Below, piece after piece: positions 8,676 to 16,416 of a stretch of DNA of 64,000 nucleotides. Under the pieces are notes generated by a model, which worked only from the letters and a program-made list of their open reading frames with translations, had not been told where the DNA came from and searched no databases. Where the stretch lies: assembly GCA_946535435.1 (NCBI GenBank), contig CAMNDM010000007.1:62001-126000 (forward strand), given 5' to 3'. The translations under genes were made by a program, and so were the position numbers. Numbering within the stretch: position 1 is the first letter of the stretch; every line of letters starts with the position of its first letter. Source of the stretch: Physcocola sp002396385. GTDB taxonomy: Bacteria > Bacteroidota > Bacteroidia > Bacteroidales > Paludibacteraceae.

Positions 8676-9509
8676 TTATTCAACATCTCTAACCAAACGG
8701 AAGCTATTGTAGAAATCGAGGCCAGTTTGGTAATCGCATGTGAAACTATACTCTCCGAAAGAGGCCGTGTAGGAGACAATCGACTCTAAGTCAGAACTCC
8801 AATAGCCGGCCGATTCATCCTTATACATATACCAGTTGTCATTTACATCATAGCCAGAGCAAGAACCTGCATGAGGCAGGAAGAGGGCACCTTGCGATTC
8901 AAAAACATTCCACTGGGCTTCGGTCAAATTGTTGGCGGCATAAACAGCATCAACCTCCGTCCATTTAAATTCGAGGCCAAGACGGTACGAATGCTTAGCT
9001 GGCATTGTAAAACCGTCAGGGAAGATGATGGTACCTCTACGGGCAATTCCGTTCTTGACAACCTGGGCAAACATACACATAGAAGCCGCATTTGGACGCT
9101 GGTTTACCAAATATTTCCACTCGCTTCTGCTAAGGCACCTCCAAGTGTTGTTCTCAAGAGTCATGCCGCTCACGTCCATCCAGTTCATCAGGTCTTTGGT
9201 GGCGCCGCCTAAATTGGCCTCGCCGATAATAGTGGTTTGGTCTGGAGCAAACGAGTAAGAATTGCCAGTCTTCAGCAAATTACCTTTTGAGAAATAGACC
9301 TGCTTGTCTTCGGAAACGGAGAATTTTCCACCCATCAGGGTTCCATTTTCAATTTTTACTACGCCACCACCCGGTGTGGTGCCATTGTCAACAATTGTGT
9401 TCGGAGTCTTGTTGTCGTCCTCATCATCGTCGTCGCTACAAGAAGTGAAACACAAGGGGAGGGCAACCATTGCGCTTAAAAGCGCATTGTAAAGGAATTT
9501 TTTATTCAT
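8676..9509 (-). CDS. Secreted lipoprotein with a FISUMP/formylglycine-enzyme-like fold
   Basis: This 277-residue lipoprotein has an N-terminal signal (Met-Asn-Lys-Lys and a hydrophobic stretch) and a lipobox ending FTSC, followed by an acidic Asp/Glu linker. The linker fits a lipoprotein export signal in Bacteroidetes, so surface exposure is plausible. The mature part has the signatures VYFSKGNLLKTG, LSRSEWKYLVNQRPNA, GTIIFPDGFTMP, LFLPHAGSC and a closing YWSSDLE...FRLVRD. These patterns are shared with the Fibrobacter-Bacteroidetes paralogous domain related to the sulfatase-modifying factor fold. In this group it is usually non-catalytic and repeated across the genome. It is expressed alone, with its own terminator. 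Function unknown; possibly adhesion or binding. Confidence 0.75.
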   Translation of the reverse strand: MNKKFLYNALLSAMVALPLCFTSCSDDDDEDDNKTPNTIVDNGTTPGGGVVKIENGTLMGGKFSVSEDKQVYFSKGNLLKTGNSYSFAPDQTTIIGEANLGGATKDLMNWMDVSGMTLENNTWRCLSRSEWKYLVNQRPNAASMCMFAQVVKNGIARRGTIIFPDGFTMPAKHSYRLGLEFKWTEVDAVYAANNLTEAQWNVFESQGALFLPHAGSCSGYDVNDNWYMYKDESAGYWSSDLESIVSYTASFGEYSFTCDYQTGLDFYNSFRLVRDVE

Positions 9510-9641
9510 AATGTATAATTAGAAAGATAACATAATTTAGTGTTAGGTATATATGTTTCGTGTTTTTTGATTGGTTTAAGGCAAAGACTGTGCCAAACCT
9601 CCTGTTACTCTGTACTGGTAAACAGTTTTCCTTACGCTATA

Positions 9642-9734
9642 TCCTCCACAGCTTGTTGAAGATTCCCTATTTTAGCTCTTGATGCGGTTTATTAACCGCA
9701 AAATTTGCGGCTTATTGTCCGCAAAGGACTAAAT
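9642..9734. repeat. Left direct repeat flanking the TerB-RecQ region
   Basis: A core of 55 bp (9680-9734) matches 15454-15508 with a single mismatch, and about 37 upstream bases are also similar. The core holds two small hairpins, GCGGTT-tatt-AACCGC and TTTGCGG-cttattgt-CCGCAAA. The rest of the gap 9510-9914 shows no gene on either strand. Confidence 0.8.
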
Positions 9735-9914
9735 GTTTGTTGACATAGGTCTTGTAGTCTCTGTGTATGTAAGCGATGATAGATGTAGAAAATTAAGCGT
9801 ATGCGAGATTTCATATGGCTTCTGGTACGAGGATTTTTACACTCTGGTCACGACCAACACAGATGTCCTTCTAACTTTAATTTACTATTTTTTTCAATTT
9901 ATCAGAGAAACTGC

Positions 9915-10559
9915 CTATGATAAATTGATTATCATCATAATAATAAGAAGAATGGTGATAATAATACCAAAAGTGAGGCTAATGTTTTTCTGTGTATCAA
10001 GCTCTTTTTCTAAATTTGTTAGGGCTTTTTCGATAGTTTTTTTGAGTAAAGTTGTTTGCTCCTTATACAACTGTTTAACATCATCAATTTGTCTACGTGT
10101 CCCCTCACTACCTTGGTCAATGAGCTGCTTAATCTGCATTTTGTTATCATCAAGGCGCGTTTGTACTGTATTAGCAAAGTCGTTATAAAATTTTCGGTTA
10201 GCTTCGCTAATATCATCTGTCTTTGTGTTAAGCAGTTGCTGCAATTCGTCTTGTTTCCTCTCAGCCATAGTCTGTAAGGTTGTTAACTTTATTTCAAGTT
10301 CCTTACTTAGATCTGCTGTAGCCGTTTCCAAGACTTTCTTTTGCTCGATAAGTTTCTCACTAACCGACGATGTCTGTTTCATCAGTTCTACTTTGGTCGT
10401 AGTCATATCTTTTGTAGCGGTTTTGAGGCTAGTCAGCACGCTATCATAGTCTTGCACCAATTTTGCAAGTTGCTTGTACGCTTGATCAATGGCTTGCAGG
10501 TTTTCTACTTCTTGTTGCAGAGAAGATATACTTGCATTAAATTCGTCCAATTTGCTCAT
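9915..10559 (-). CDS. Tail-anchored coiled-coil protein of the TerB-RecQ operon
   Basis: This 214-residue protein is mostly charged heptad-like helix (residues ~1-190, rich in Gln, Lys, Glu, Leu and Thr) ending in a hydrophobic segment (about 192-212, ISLTFGIIITILLIIMMI) that would act as a C-terminal membrane anchor. There is no signal peptide, so the long coiled coil should face the cytoplasm. The start codon overlaps the end of the helicase gene by 23 bp, a tight arrangement that implies co-regulation and a joint function. Coiled-coil membrane proteins occur in several defence systems, where they may transmit a signal to the membrane or form a pore, but no homology can be asserted here. 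Composition is AT-rich like the rest of the operon. Confidence 0.75.
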   Translation of the reverse strand: MSKLDEFNASISSLQQEVENLQAIDQAYKQLAKLVQDYDSVLTSLKTATKDMTTTKVELMKQTSSVSEKLIEQKKVLETATADLSKELEIKLTTLQTMAERKQDELQQLLNTKTDDISEANRKFYNDFANTVQTRLDDNKMQIKQLIDQGSEGTRRQIDDVKQLYKEQTTLLKKTIEKALTNLEKELDTQKNISLTFGIIITILLIIMMIINLS

Positions 10560-13500
10560 ATAGAGATAAATTTAGTTTTCTTAATAGTGTAATGTTTTTC
10601 TTAATGATGTCGTTGTAAAGCCATGGCATATCAAGTATATCTGCCATTTCTTCTGTTATGTTTGGGAAATAACGAATAATGATAGTGCAAAGTTCTGTCA
10701 GTATTCCCGATGATAAATGTGCATTTTTTAAGAAAGGAATTATATCGCTTACAAAATCATTGTTGGCAATCGTGTCTTTGTTGGCTTCTGCTAACATTTG
10801 TATTGCTCTTTCAAAACGGGTACGACCATCTGCGTCCTCGAAATCATCGAGTAAGGCTCTTACCATACCGCTGACAAAGTTCAGTCCCGGATTACTATGA
10901 TAACTTTCAAGGAAACGGCTCAATCGGTCGCGCAGTTTCTTTATTTCTGGTTTAGTAATAAACTTCTTCTTTGAATAGAATGCATCAAACCATAGTTTAC
11001 AATCGTATGGGTTGGCTGCAATGTGCTGTAAAATATAAGTGGATTCAGTTATTGTAAAGTAAGATTCAAGTCTCCCTTTGAACGAAGCACTATCTTGATA
11101 AGATAAGCAAAGTTCAGAAAGATTCTTGAGTGACTGCTTGCGAGTTTCTGTAATATGTCGGAATATCCAATCGAGCAAGTACCAAACGGCTTTTTTGATT
11201 GGCGTATCGCAAAAGTCTTTGCTTATGGCATAAATCTTTTCCTCAACCATTTCGTCTGGCTCGTACTTTTGTATATAAGCAGTAAGTGAAGCAACAACAT
11301 GTTCAATGTTCGTAGAGTTGAACTTGACAATGAACTTTGATTTGAAGTCCCGTGTCCAGTCCTCGGCAATGCCAAGCAAGCAAAGGCGATAGATATATTT
11401 TTCGAAATTATCTGGAGTAATTTTATCCTCCGCATAATTTTGGAATTCGTCATAAGTGATGTCCCGTGTCGTATCTGCTTGGTAGAACTTGTCGATAATT
11501 TTTATGATGTGTCTAAATTCCACTTCTATATCGTGCATTTTACCAAGGTATAGGTATAACTGTCTGAAAATATCTTCCCCTCTCCACTTTACTTCCTCCA
11601 CAATCTCTTTCATTCTCGCTATTCCCAGGTTAGGAGTAAATATTTCATCGGCAAGCGGCTTCATTTCTTCCGTTTCATGAGAATGAAGGATATAGCATAA
11701 GCCTTTTTTCCGTCTGTTCTCAGGCAATGTTTTATCCCATCGACCGGCTCGACCTGCTTCTTGATATAGTGCTTCAATAGAACTTGGCAATCCATAATGG
11801 AAAGTATAGTAGACATTCTGTTTGTCTATACCCATTCCGAAGGCTTTTGTAGCGCAAAGGACTTGATACCTATTGTTCTTGAATTGTTCTTGTATTTGTG
11901 CCTTGAATTTGTCAAACTCTTCTTGTTGCATTATGGGAGAGTTTTTCTGTCCGGGTGTGTTCGGACAGCTACCTGAATACCAAGCGACTTGGTTGGGAAA
12001 GTGTTTTGAGAGCGTGTATGCTAACTCAAAACAACCGTTTTTTCCGTTAACATAAGGTGTAAAGACAAGTGTCGCTTTGTGGGGGTCTTGTGGTATTTCG
12101 TTTTTCTGAAATAGGTCGAGTAATTTCGATTCCTTGTTCCTCTTATCATCGATGACAATGAAATCAAGTTCGGGGCGAGTGTACTTGCGCAGGGTGATGA
12201 TATTGTCATCTTCCAATTGCTGTTTCCGACGTGAAAACTCCACTTTAATATCTTGCAAAACCTGCAATGAAGCCGTGGCAGTAAGACCAATATATTTGAT
12301 GACGCCTTCACCTATTTCATCCTTCTGGCTTAAAGTGTCAATAGTCTTTGCAAGATTGAGGTACGATGTTCGAAAATCGTGTCCCCATTCCGACATACAG
12401 TGGACTTCATCAATGACTGCATAGGAAACATTGTAGTAGTTGATGATAGTGGAAAGGCTTGCTCGAAAATCTTTTATTTGGAAACGCTCTGGTGAAATCC
12501 ATACAAAGAGATACTTACCATGTGCGTAGTCTGTCATAATTTGTGAGCGTTCATCTGCTGTTTGATCGCCGCAAATAAGATTTACATTTGTAATCGCCAC
12601 ATCTCCTTTTTTTAGGTTGTCTATCTGGTCGTACATTAGCGACTTGATAGGACAAACAACAAAGTTAATGCTTGGCTGTAACAGACATGGCATTTGGAAG
12701 CATAAGGACTTTCCTCCTCCAGTCGGTAAAAGTCCAACCGTGTCTCGGAGATTGAGCGCGTTGGCAATGATAGCAAACTGCCCGTCACGGAAATCCGTCT
12801 TGTTGAAAAGATTTTGTAAGAAGAAACGAAGTACCGGTTTGTCTGTGTCGGTAATATCGTAATTAATAGATTGTGCAGTACTTACTTTAAAATAGTTTTT
12901 ATCCAAACCGAGCAGTTTCCGTTTGGAAGAAAAGTCGAAATAGTCGGAGCGCACAAAGATAATTTCGCGATTGAAAGTGTCCTCGTCTGTATATCGTTTC
13001 AGTAGGGAAAAGTCTATATTTACAGCCTCTTGGTCGAATTTGAAAGATTTGTTTGAATAGACTAAAACTTCATAATCGAACTTGGTGAGTTCGTGTTTGT
13101 CCCTCAAAAGAACGAGTTGATTAAGCCAAGTATATGTGTCTTCAATGGCGAGTTTTGCAAATTCCTTTATCGGTTCGTCACATCGGATATTGAATTTCCA
13201 GTGTTCTCCAAATCGGAGCGTCTCAGAGCATAGAAGATCTAATAATAACAACTGAAAGCGAATGACAGCCGTGGGCAACATCTTATCATGGATTTCTTCC
13301 TCAGTATAGTCATTGCTCTTTGCTTTCTCGAAAGCTTGTTTGTAAAAATCGAAAGCACCTTTCTTACTGAAATACTCGATACGACCTATGATGCGATTGA
13401 TTTTGTCTTGGTAGTCGTGTCGTTTCAATTCAAGTGTAGATATACGCACTGTTTCAATGCCGTTTTCTTGAAGATAATGATCGCGTTGTGCATCTAATGC

Positions 13501-13974
13501 TCTATCTCTTGAATGTTGTCCTCCGTCAATTTCAATGACAAGCAGTGATTGTGGTAAATAGAAGTCCACTTGTTGACCGACAAAAGACGGGTTTTGTCTG
13601 CCTACAATTTCATTGATGCTAATCTCTGGCACAATCATGGACTGAACGAAAGAGTATTCTCCGAGTTCTTGTGTCAGCACTCTCTCGTAAAAATCTTTAG
13701 CAGGATTATAGCTGTCGCCTCCTTTGATAGTGCCGTGCCACTTATTAGGTTCTGATGGAACAAGAAGTAGCCTATCGTGAAAATTTGGAGCTTCGTGTAT
13801 CTTGCCAACTTTATCTTGCAAGTATTTTGACATTGTAGTCGGAAAGCCGCGTTGCAAGATATTCTTCAGCACATACAACAGTGGGTCTATTGGCGATTCA
13901 TTCCTTTTGTACTCCAAATTTTGAATAACGAAATTTGGATTAGTGTATGTGTAGTTGGCAGTGTATTTTATCAT
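10537..13974 (-). CDS. DUF559/Vsr-like nuclease domain fused to a RecQ-family helicase
   Basis: This large (1,145-residue) protein joins a nuclease-like domain to a RecQ-type helicase. Residues ~95-190 read like DUF559/very-short-patch-repair endonucleases: VDFYLP (D137), IEIDGGQH (E148, D150, H154), then a QRDHYLQENGI stretch. Helicase motifs follow: GLLPTGGGKS (K422), DEVH (522-525) continuing into CMSEWGHDFR, which is the RecQ aromatic-rich loop, and in the second RecA domain FGMGIDKQNV and QEAGRAGR. About 450 C-terminal residues have no recognisable RecQ-Ct or HRDC domain. Ordinary RecQ is ~600 residues and has no nuclease, so this is not the housekeeping enzyme. It lies between a TerB-like gene and a coiled-coil membrane protein. 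Likely an antiphage effector that unwinds and cuts DNA. Confidence 0.85.
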   Translation of the reverse strand: MIKYTANYTYTNPNFVIQNLEYKRNESPIDPLLYVLKNILQRGFPTTMSKYLQDKVGKIHEAPNFHDRLLLVPSEPNKWHGTIKGGDSYNPAKDFYERVLTQELGEYSFVQSMIVPEISINEIVGRQNPSFVGQQVDFYLPQSLLVIEIDGGQHSRDRALDAQRDHYLQENGIETVRISTLELKRHDYQDKINRIIGRIEYFSKKGAFDFYKQAFEKAKSNDYTEEEIHDKMLPTAVIRFQLLLLDLLCSETLRFGEHWKFNIRCDEPIKEFAKLAIEDTYTWLNQLVLLRDKHELTKFDYEVLVYSNKSFKFDQEAVNIDFSLLKRYTDEDTFNREIIFVRSDYFDFSSKRKLLGLDKNYFKVSTAQSINYDITDTDKPVLRFFLQNLFNKTDFRDGQFAIIANALNLRDTVGLLPTGGGKSLCFQMPCLLQPSINFVVCPIKSLMYDQIDNLKKGDVAITNVNLICGDQTADERSQIMTDYAHGKYLFVWISPERFQIKDFRASLSTIINYYNVSYAVIDEVHCMSEWGHDFRTSYLNLAKTIDTLSQKDEIGEGVIKYIGLTATASLQVLQDIKVEFSRRKQQLEDDNIITLRKYTRPELDFIVIDDKRNKESKLLDLFQKNEIPQDPHKATLVFTPYVNGKNGCFELAYTLSKHFPNQVAWYSGSCPNTPGQKNSPIMQQEEFDKFKAQIQEQFKNNRYQVLCATKAFGMGIDKQNVYYTFHYGLPSSIEALYQEAGRAGRWDKTLPENRRKKGLCYILHSHETEEMKPLADEIFTPNLGIARMKEIVEEVKWRGEDIFRQLYLYLGKMHDIEVEFRHIIKIIDKFYQADTTRDITYDEFQNYAEDKITPDNFEKYIYRLCLLGIAEDWTRDFKSKFIVKFNSTNIEHVVASLTAYIQKYEPDEMVEEKIYAISKDFCDTPIKKAVWYLLDWIFRHITETRKQSLKNLSELCLSYQDSASFKGRLESYFTITESTYILQHIAANPYDCKLWFDAFYSKKKFITKPEIKKLRDRLSRFLESYHSNPGLNFVSGMVRALLDDFEDADGRTRFERAIQMLAEANKDTIANNDFVSDIIPFLKNAHLSSGILTELCTIIIRYFPNITEEMADILDMPWLYNDIIKKNITLLRKLNLSLYEQIGRI

Positions 13975-14003
13975 CTTATCTTTTTGAAGAGTAAATCACA
14001 TAT

Positions 14004-14843
14004 TTATTTGATATAGTAATCAATATCTACATTTCGTTCTATCATGTGCAGAACGCAATGCGTTATTTCTTGCCCATCATGATAGATTGTCATGCCATAA
14101 TTCTCAAAAGTTGCATCACTCATTGGTGCACCTATTGTTTCGTATGCAAATTTGTCGTATCCGTAGCCACGCAATTCAACTTCATCGTCAGATGCAGAGA
14201 TTATTTTCATTGGTTTTGTACTCATTGGTGTAGATCCCCAACCACCAGAGATATCGGGATTTTTCACTGTTATAGAATATCCAATACCGCCGGAGATATT
14301 TCTTTCTATTATAACATCACGGTTGCAACGCTGTTCTCCTCTTACGGGACAATAATTTTCATACCTTTGGTGAGTGTTGGAATGAAAGACAAACGAACCT
14401 TCTAAAGGATTATTATCGCCATTAAGCAAATTATGTACGAAATTATCTTGTTTCTCATCTTCTTGTGAGCCTTGCATATAGTCAATTGCGTCAACGATAT
14501 TCATGGTAGGCAATTTGCAAATGAGTGAAACAAAATTCCAGAGTTTTATTTCTGCATCGTCAATATTGCCATCAACTGCCATCATTGTTCCTAAATAAGC
14601 CGTTACATATCGCTTTTGTGCGTTGTTCATTGCTGCAACAACAGCAAACGTCTCTTCTAGCTCCATACTGTCGGTTTTTTGCAATAGATTCATAAAATCG
14701 GTGGGTGTAATGCCAAATCGAAGAGCCTCTTTCAACATCATTGAAACTTCTCTTTTATCCAGTTCTCCGTCGGCAAGAGCCATTGCTTTTGCTAACGTGA
14801 TAATTGCTGACATTTCTCTACGTGCGAATTGTAAACTTTCCAT
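14004..14843 (-). CDS. TerB-domain protein, first gene of the TerB-RecQ operon
   Basis: This 279-residue protein's N-terminal ~135 residues are all-helical with the TerB (tellurite-resistance B) pattern: a first helix with ALADGELDKREVSMM and a second, repeated acidic turn reading MMAVDGNIDDAEIKLW. Both are the Asp-rich metal-binding loops of the family. Residues ~145-279 form a separate region (including GGIGYSITVKNPDISGG) that I do not recognise. TerB domains recur in phage-defence operons, notably Shango, which as I recall pairs TerB with an ATPase and a helicase. The helicase gene starts 29 bp downstream. The ATG at 14843 is preceded by a long leader containing strong inverted repeats, so expression may be controlled at the RNA level. 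Confidence 0.78.
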   Translation of the reverse strand: MESLQFARREMSAIITLAKAMALADGELDKREVSMMLKEALRFGITPTDFMNLLQKTDSMELEETFAVVAAMNNAQKRYVTAYLGTMMAVDGNIDDAEIKLWNFVSLICKLPTMNIVDAIDYMQGSQEDEKQDNFVHNLLNGDNNPLEGSFVFHSNTHQRYENYCPVRGEQRCNRDVIIERNISGGIGYSITVKNPDISGGWGSTPMSTKPMKIISASDDEVELRGYGYDKFAYETIGAPMSDATFENYGMTIYHDGQEITHCVLHMIERNVDIDYYIK

Positions 14844-14887
14844 TGTGTAACTTGTTTAGTAGCAAACAATCATCCAGACATAAAGAA

Positions 14888-15022
14888 TGGCGTGAGCCTA
14901 TACTTTATCATCTGTGGCTGTGAGAAGTGCCATAATACCGAAAGTCAGACCCACGCCAAATGACGCGGCATCTGCTAACTTCCTTCGGTACTAATTCAAG
15001 AAACTTCTCACATTTCAGATGA
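14888..15022 (-). ncRNA. Structured leader or small RNA upstream of the TerB gene
   Basis: A long stem pairs 14908-14928 with 15003-15022 (17 base pairs, TCATCTG plus TGTGAGAAGT, separated by a small internal loop). Inside it, TACCGAA at 14936-14942 pairs with TTCGGTA at 14984-14990. A third helix, TGGCGTG at 14888-14894 with CACGCCA at 14952-14958, crosses the others, so it would be a pseudoknot or an alternative fold. The element sits 45 bp before the TerB ATG and downstream of a perfect -7 element. A caveat is that the minus strand also reads as a plausible peptide tail (about 26 residues ending LLTATDDKV) before 14898, but it has no start codon. Confidence 0.5.
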
Positions 15023-15129
15023 ATCCGAACGATAGCTAATGCTGTTGTTAAAAATATGTTTATTTAACTCTATCTTAAATTACGTAAGTATTTGTTTTTT
15101 TATTAAAAAATTCTGATAAACAGAAGTTT

Positions 15130-15145
15130 ATATGGATATCCATAT
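15130..15145. promoter_or_regulatory. Perfect 16-bp palindrome, possible operator
   Basis: ATATGGATATCCATAT is perfectly self-complementary and lies between the putative promoter at 15198-15205 and the TerB gene. A smaller palindrome, TTACGTAA, follows at about 15077. No cognate regulator is identified, so an operator role is a guess. No gene is evident from 15023 to 15783. Confidence 0.35.
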
Positions 15146-15197
15146 ATCGTATTCTTCACCTAAATTGGTGTTGCTAAAAAACGACACTGGAATATGG

Positions 15198-15205
15198 CAA
15201 AGTTA
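15198..15205 (-). promoter_or_regulatory. Putative -7 element for the TerB-RecQ operon
   Basis: CAAAGTTA on the plus strand is TAACTTTG on the minus strand, a perfect TAnnTTTG. It would give a leader of about 350 nt ahead of the TerB gene. The -33 element is poor: the nearest TTG is at about 14-bp spacing. Confidence 0.4.
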
Positions 15206-15416
15206 GGTATTAAAAGTGACAACTTCTTTAGTTTTGTCGGAATTTATTTTGCCTTCTTGCTGTTCTTTCATTTGCTTTCTTTTTAAATTCATTTTTTGGG
15301 GTTACAGAAATTCATCTGATATATTGAATTTAAGGACTATAAGGAGTTGGCTTGGGGAAGTGTTGCTGTGTTTTTACTTGAAAAACGAGAAAGTTCCGTT
15401 GTCTTCCTACTCCACA

Positions 15417-15508
15417 TTCTCCACGGGTTGTCGAAGATTCGCTATTAAAACCCTGATGCGGTTTATTAACCGCAAAATTTGCGGCTTATTGTCCGCAATG
15501 GACTAAAT
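15417..15508. repeat. Right direct repeat flanking the TerB-RecQ region
   Basis: Same orientation as 9642-9734, with a 55-bp near-identical core at 15454-15508 carrying the same pair of hairpins. The cores are 5,774 bp apart and bracket exactly the three-gene operon and its leader. No integrase or transposase lies between them. Confidence 0.8.
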
Positions 15509-15568
15509 TTGTAAAAAAATGATGGAAATATATATGTTCCCGGCCCTGCTGAAGATGTAACCTGATAA

Positions 15569-15690
15569 AGAAAAAACCCCGGAGCTTTTCGCGGCGTCCG
15601 GGGTTAGTGTTTTTGTGACTTATAACAAGCGACAAAAACCATACTAACAAATACAAAACCTTATGGCTATTAACTTCGTTGATTACAATG
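15569..15690 (-). ncRNA. Candidate small RNA with its own promoter and terminator
   Basis: On the minus strand a -7 element (15691-15698) is followed by about 120 nt ending in a strong terminator. A stem just before the terminator pairs 15604-15616 with 15632-15647 (TTAGT plus GTTTTTGT against ACAAAAAC plus ACTAA, with a 3-base bulge). It is not within any protein gene and is separated from fur by about 90 bp. I do not recognise the family. Confidence 0.45.
15575..15605 (-). terminator. Intrinsic terminator of the candidate small RNA
   Basis: AACCCCGGA and TCCGGGGTT arms with a 13-base loop. On the minus strand it is followed by TTTTTCTTT. It could also end transcripts reading through from fur. 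Confidence 0.75.
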
Positions 15691-15698
15691 CAAAGTTA
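15691..15698 (-). promoter_or_regulatory. Putative -7 element of the candidate small RNA
   Basis: CAAAGTTA (TAACTTTG on the minus strand). A TTTG that could be the -33 element starts 26 bp upstream, slightly farther than usual. Confidence 0.4.
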
Positions 15699-15783
15699 GG
15701 TAGCCGTGCGGTTTCTTGAAATACCAAAAACTAGTGATTTTGTATACCATTCTTCCCCACTATTTGGTATACAGTATGGTAGG

Positions 15784-16221
15784 CTACCGCTTTTTCGATT
15801 GGCAGCTCGGGCAGATACCTTTCAGTACGTAGTTGATACGTTCCACCTCGAAACCGTCGGGCAGGTCGACTACCGGTGCCGATATGCCTTTCAGGCAGTA
15901 GGTGTGCTGGCATTCGGTGCAGAAGAAGTGGGTGTGCTGGTCGTTGTCGCCCACGCCGTCGTGGTTGTGGTCGTGGCAGCAGGGCTCGTATTTGACCGAG
16001 CCACTGCCGTCGTCAATCTCGTGCACCAGGTGGTGCTGGCTGAAGGCGGTGAGGCTGCGGAATATCGTGCTCTTGTCTACTGTTCCCAGTGTGTCTTCCA
16101 AGTCGCTCAGGCTCATGGCGTCTTCTGCCTCCAGCAGGGCTTTGAAGACCAGCAGGCGGGTGGCGGTTGGCTTAATGTCGTGCAACAGCAGGCGCTCTTC
16201 TATTTCGTTATGCTCGTTCAT
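15784..16221 (-). CDS. Fur-family metal or peroxide-responsive repressor
   Basis: This 145-residue transcription regulator has a winged-helix N-terminus (about 1-80, with TATRLLVFKALLEAE and a recognition helix around DKSTIFRSLTAF) and a C-terminal metal-binding and dimerisation domain. It has a His-rich segment (CCHDHNHDGVGDNDQHTHFF), a CTECQHTYC motif and a closing CPSC pair, which are structural zinc ligands. The family senses Fe, Zn, Mn or peroxide; the sequence alone does not say which. It is a single gene with a promoter just upstream. The neighbours do not point to a specific metal regulon. Assignment to Zur, PerR or Fur remains open, though the many His/Cys residues favour zinc. Confidence 0.9.
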   Translation of the reverse strand: MNEHNEIEERLLLHDIKPTATRLLVFKALLEAEDAMSLSDLEDTLGTVDKSTIFRSLTAFSQHHLVHEIDDGSGSVKYEPCCHDHNHDGVGDNDQHTHFFCTECQHTYCLKGISAPVVDLPDGFEVERINYVLKGICPSCQSKKR

Positions 16222-16240
16222 ACAGTGTTTTTTTGTTGCA

Positions 16241-16248
16241 CAAAGGTA
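16241..16248 (-). promoter_or_regulatory. Putative fur-family gene promoter, -7 element
   Basis: CAAAGGTA on the plus strand is TACCTTTG on the minus strand, matching TAnnTTTG. It lies 19 bp before the ATG at 16221, which implies a leader of only about a dozen bases. Confidence 0.5.
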
Positions 16249-16256
16249 CTCATAAA

Positions 16257-16290
16257 AAAACGGAAACAGGTCATTGTCTGTTTCCGTTTT
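16257..16290. terminator. Bidirectional terminator between the 52-residue gene and the fur-family gene
   Basis: AAAACGGAAACAG and CTGTTTCCGTTTT form a 13-bp stem with an 8-base loop and A/T tracts on both sides. It ends minus-strand transcription from the small gene just before the fur-family promoter. Confidence 0.8.
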
Positions 16291-16416
16291 TATTGTGCGG
16301 ATCGAATATGCTCTGGATCTGATGGCTTACGCTTAGTGTGTTTACTTTGCAAGTACCGCATCGTCTTGCCTTTCTGCCTGCCATCTCTAACACCACCTGG
16401 TGAGAGCCTCTGATGG

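Noticed and set aside
14898..14975. A minus-strand peptide tail ending LLTATDDKV before the TerB gene
   Set aside because: No start codon precedes it in frame (a stop lies just upstream), and the region is better explained by paired RNA arms; kept only as a caveat.
15663..15719. An 18-codon plus-strand frame starting MAINFVDYNAK
   Set aside because: Looks protein-like but is tiny and overlaps the promoter region of the minus-strand small RNA candidate; no conservation can be shown.
15706..16413. A 235-residue plus-strand frame over the fur-family gene
   Set aside because: It is antisense to a certain regulator gene and crosses a terminator.
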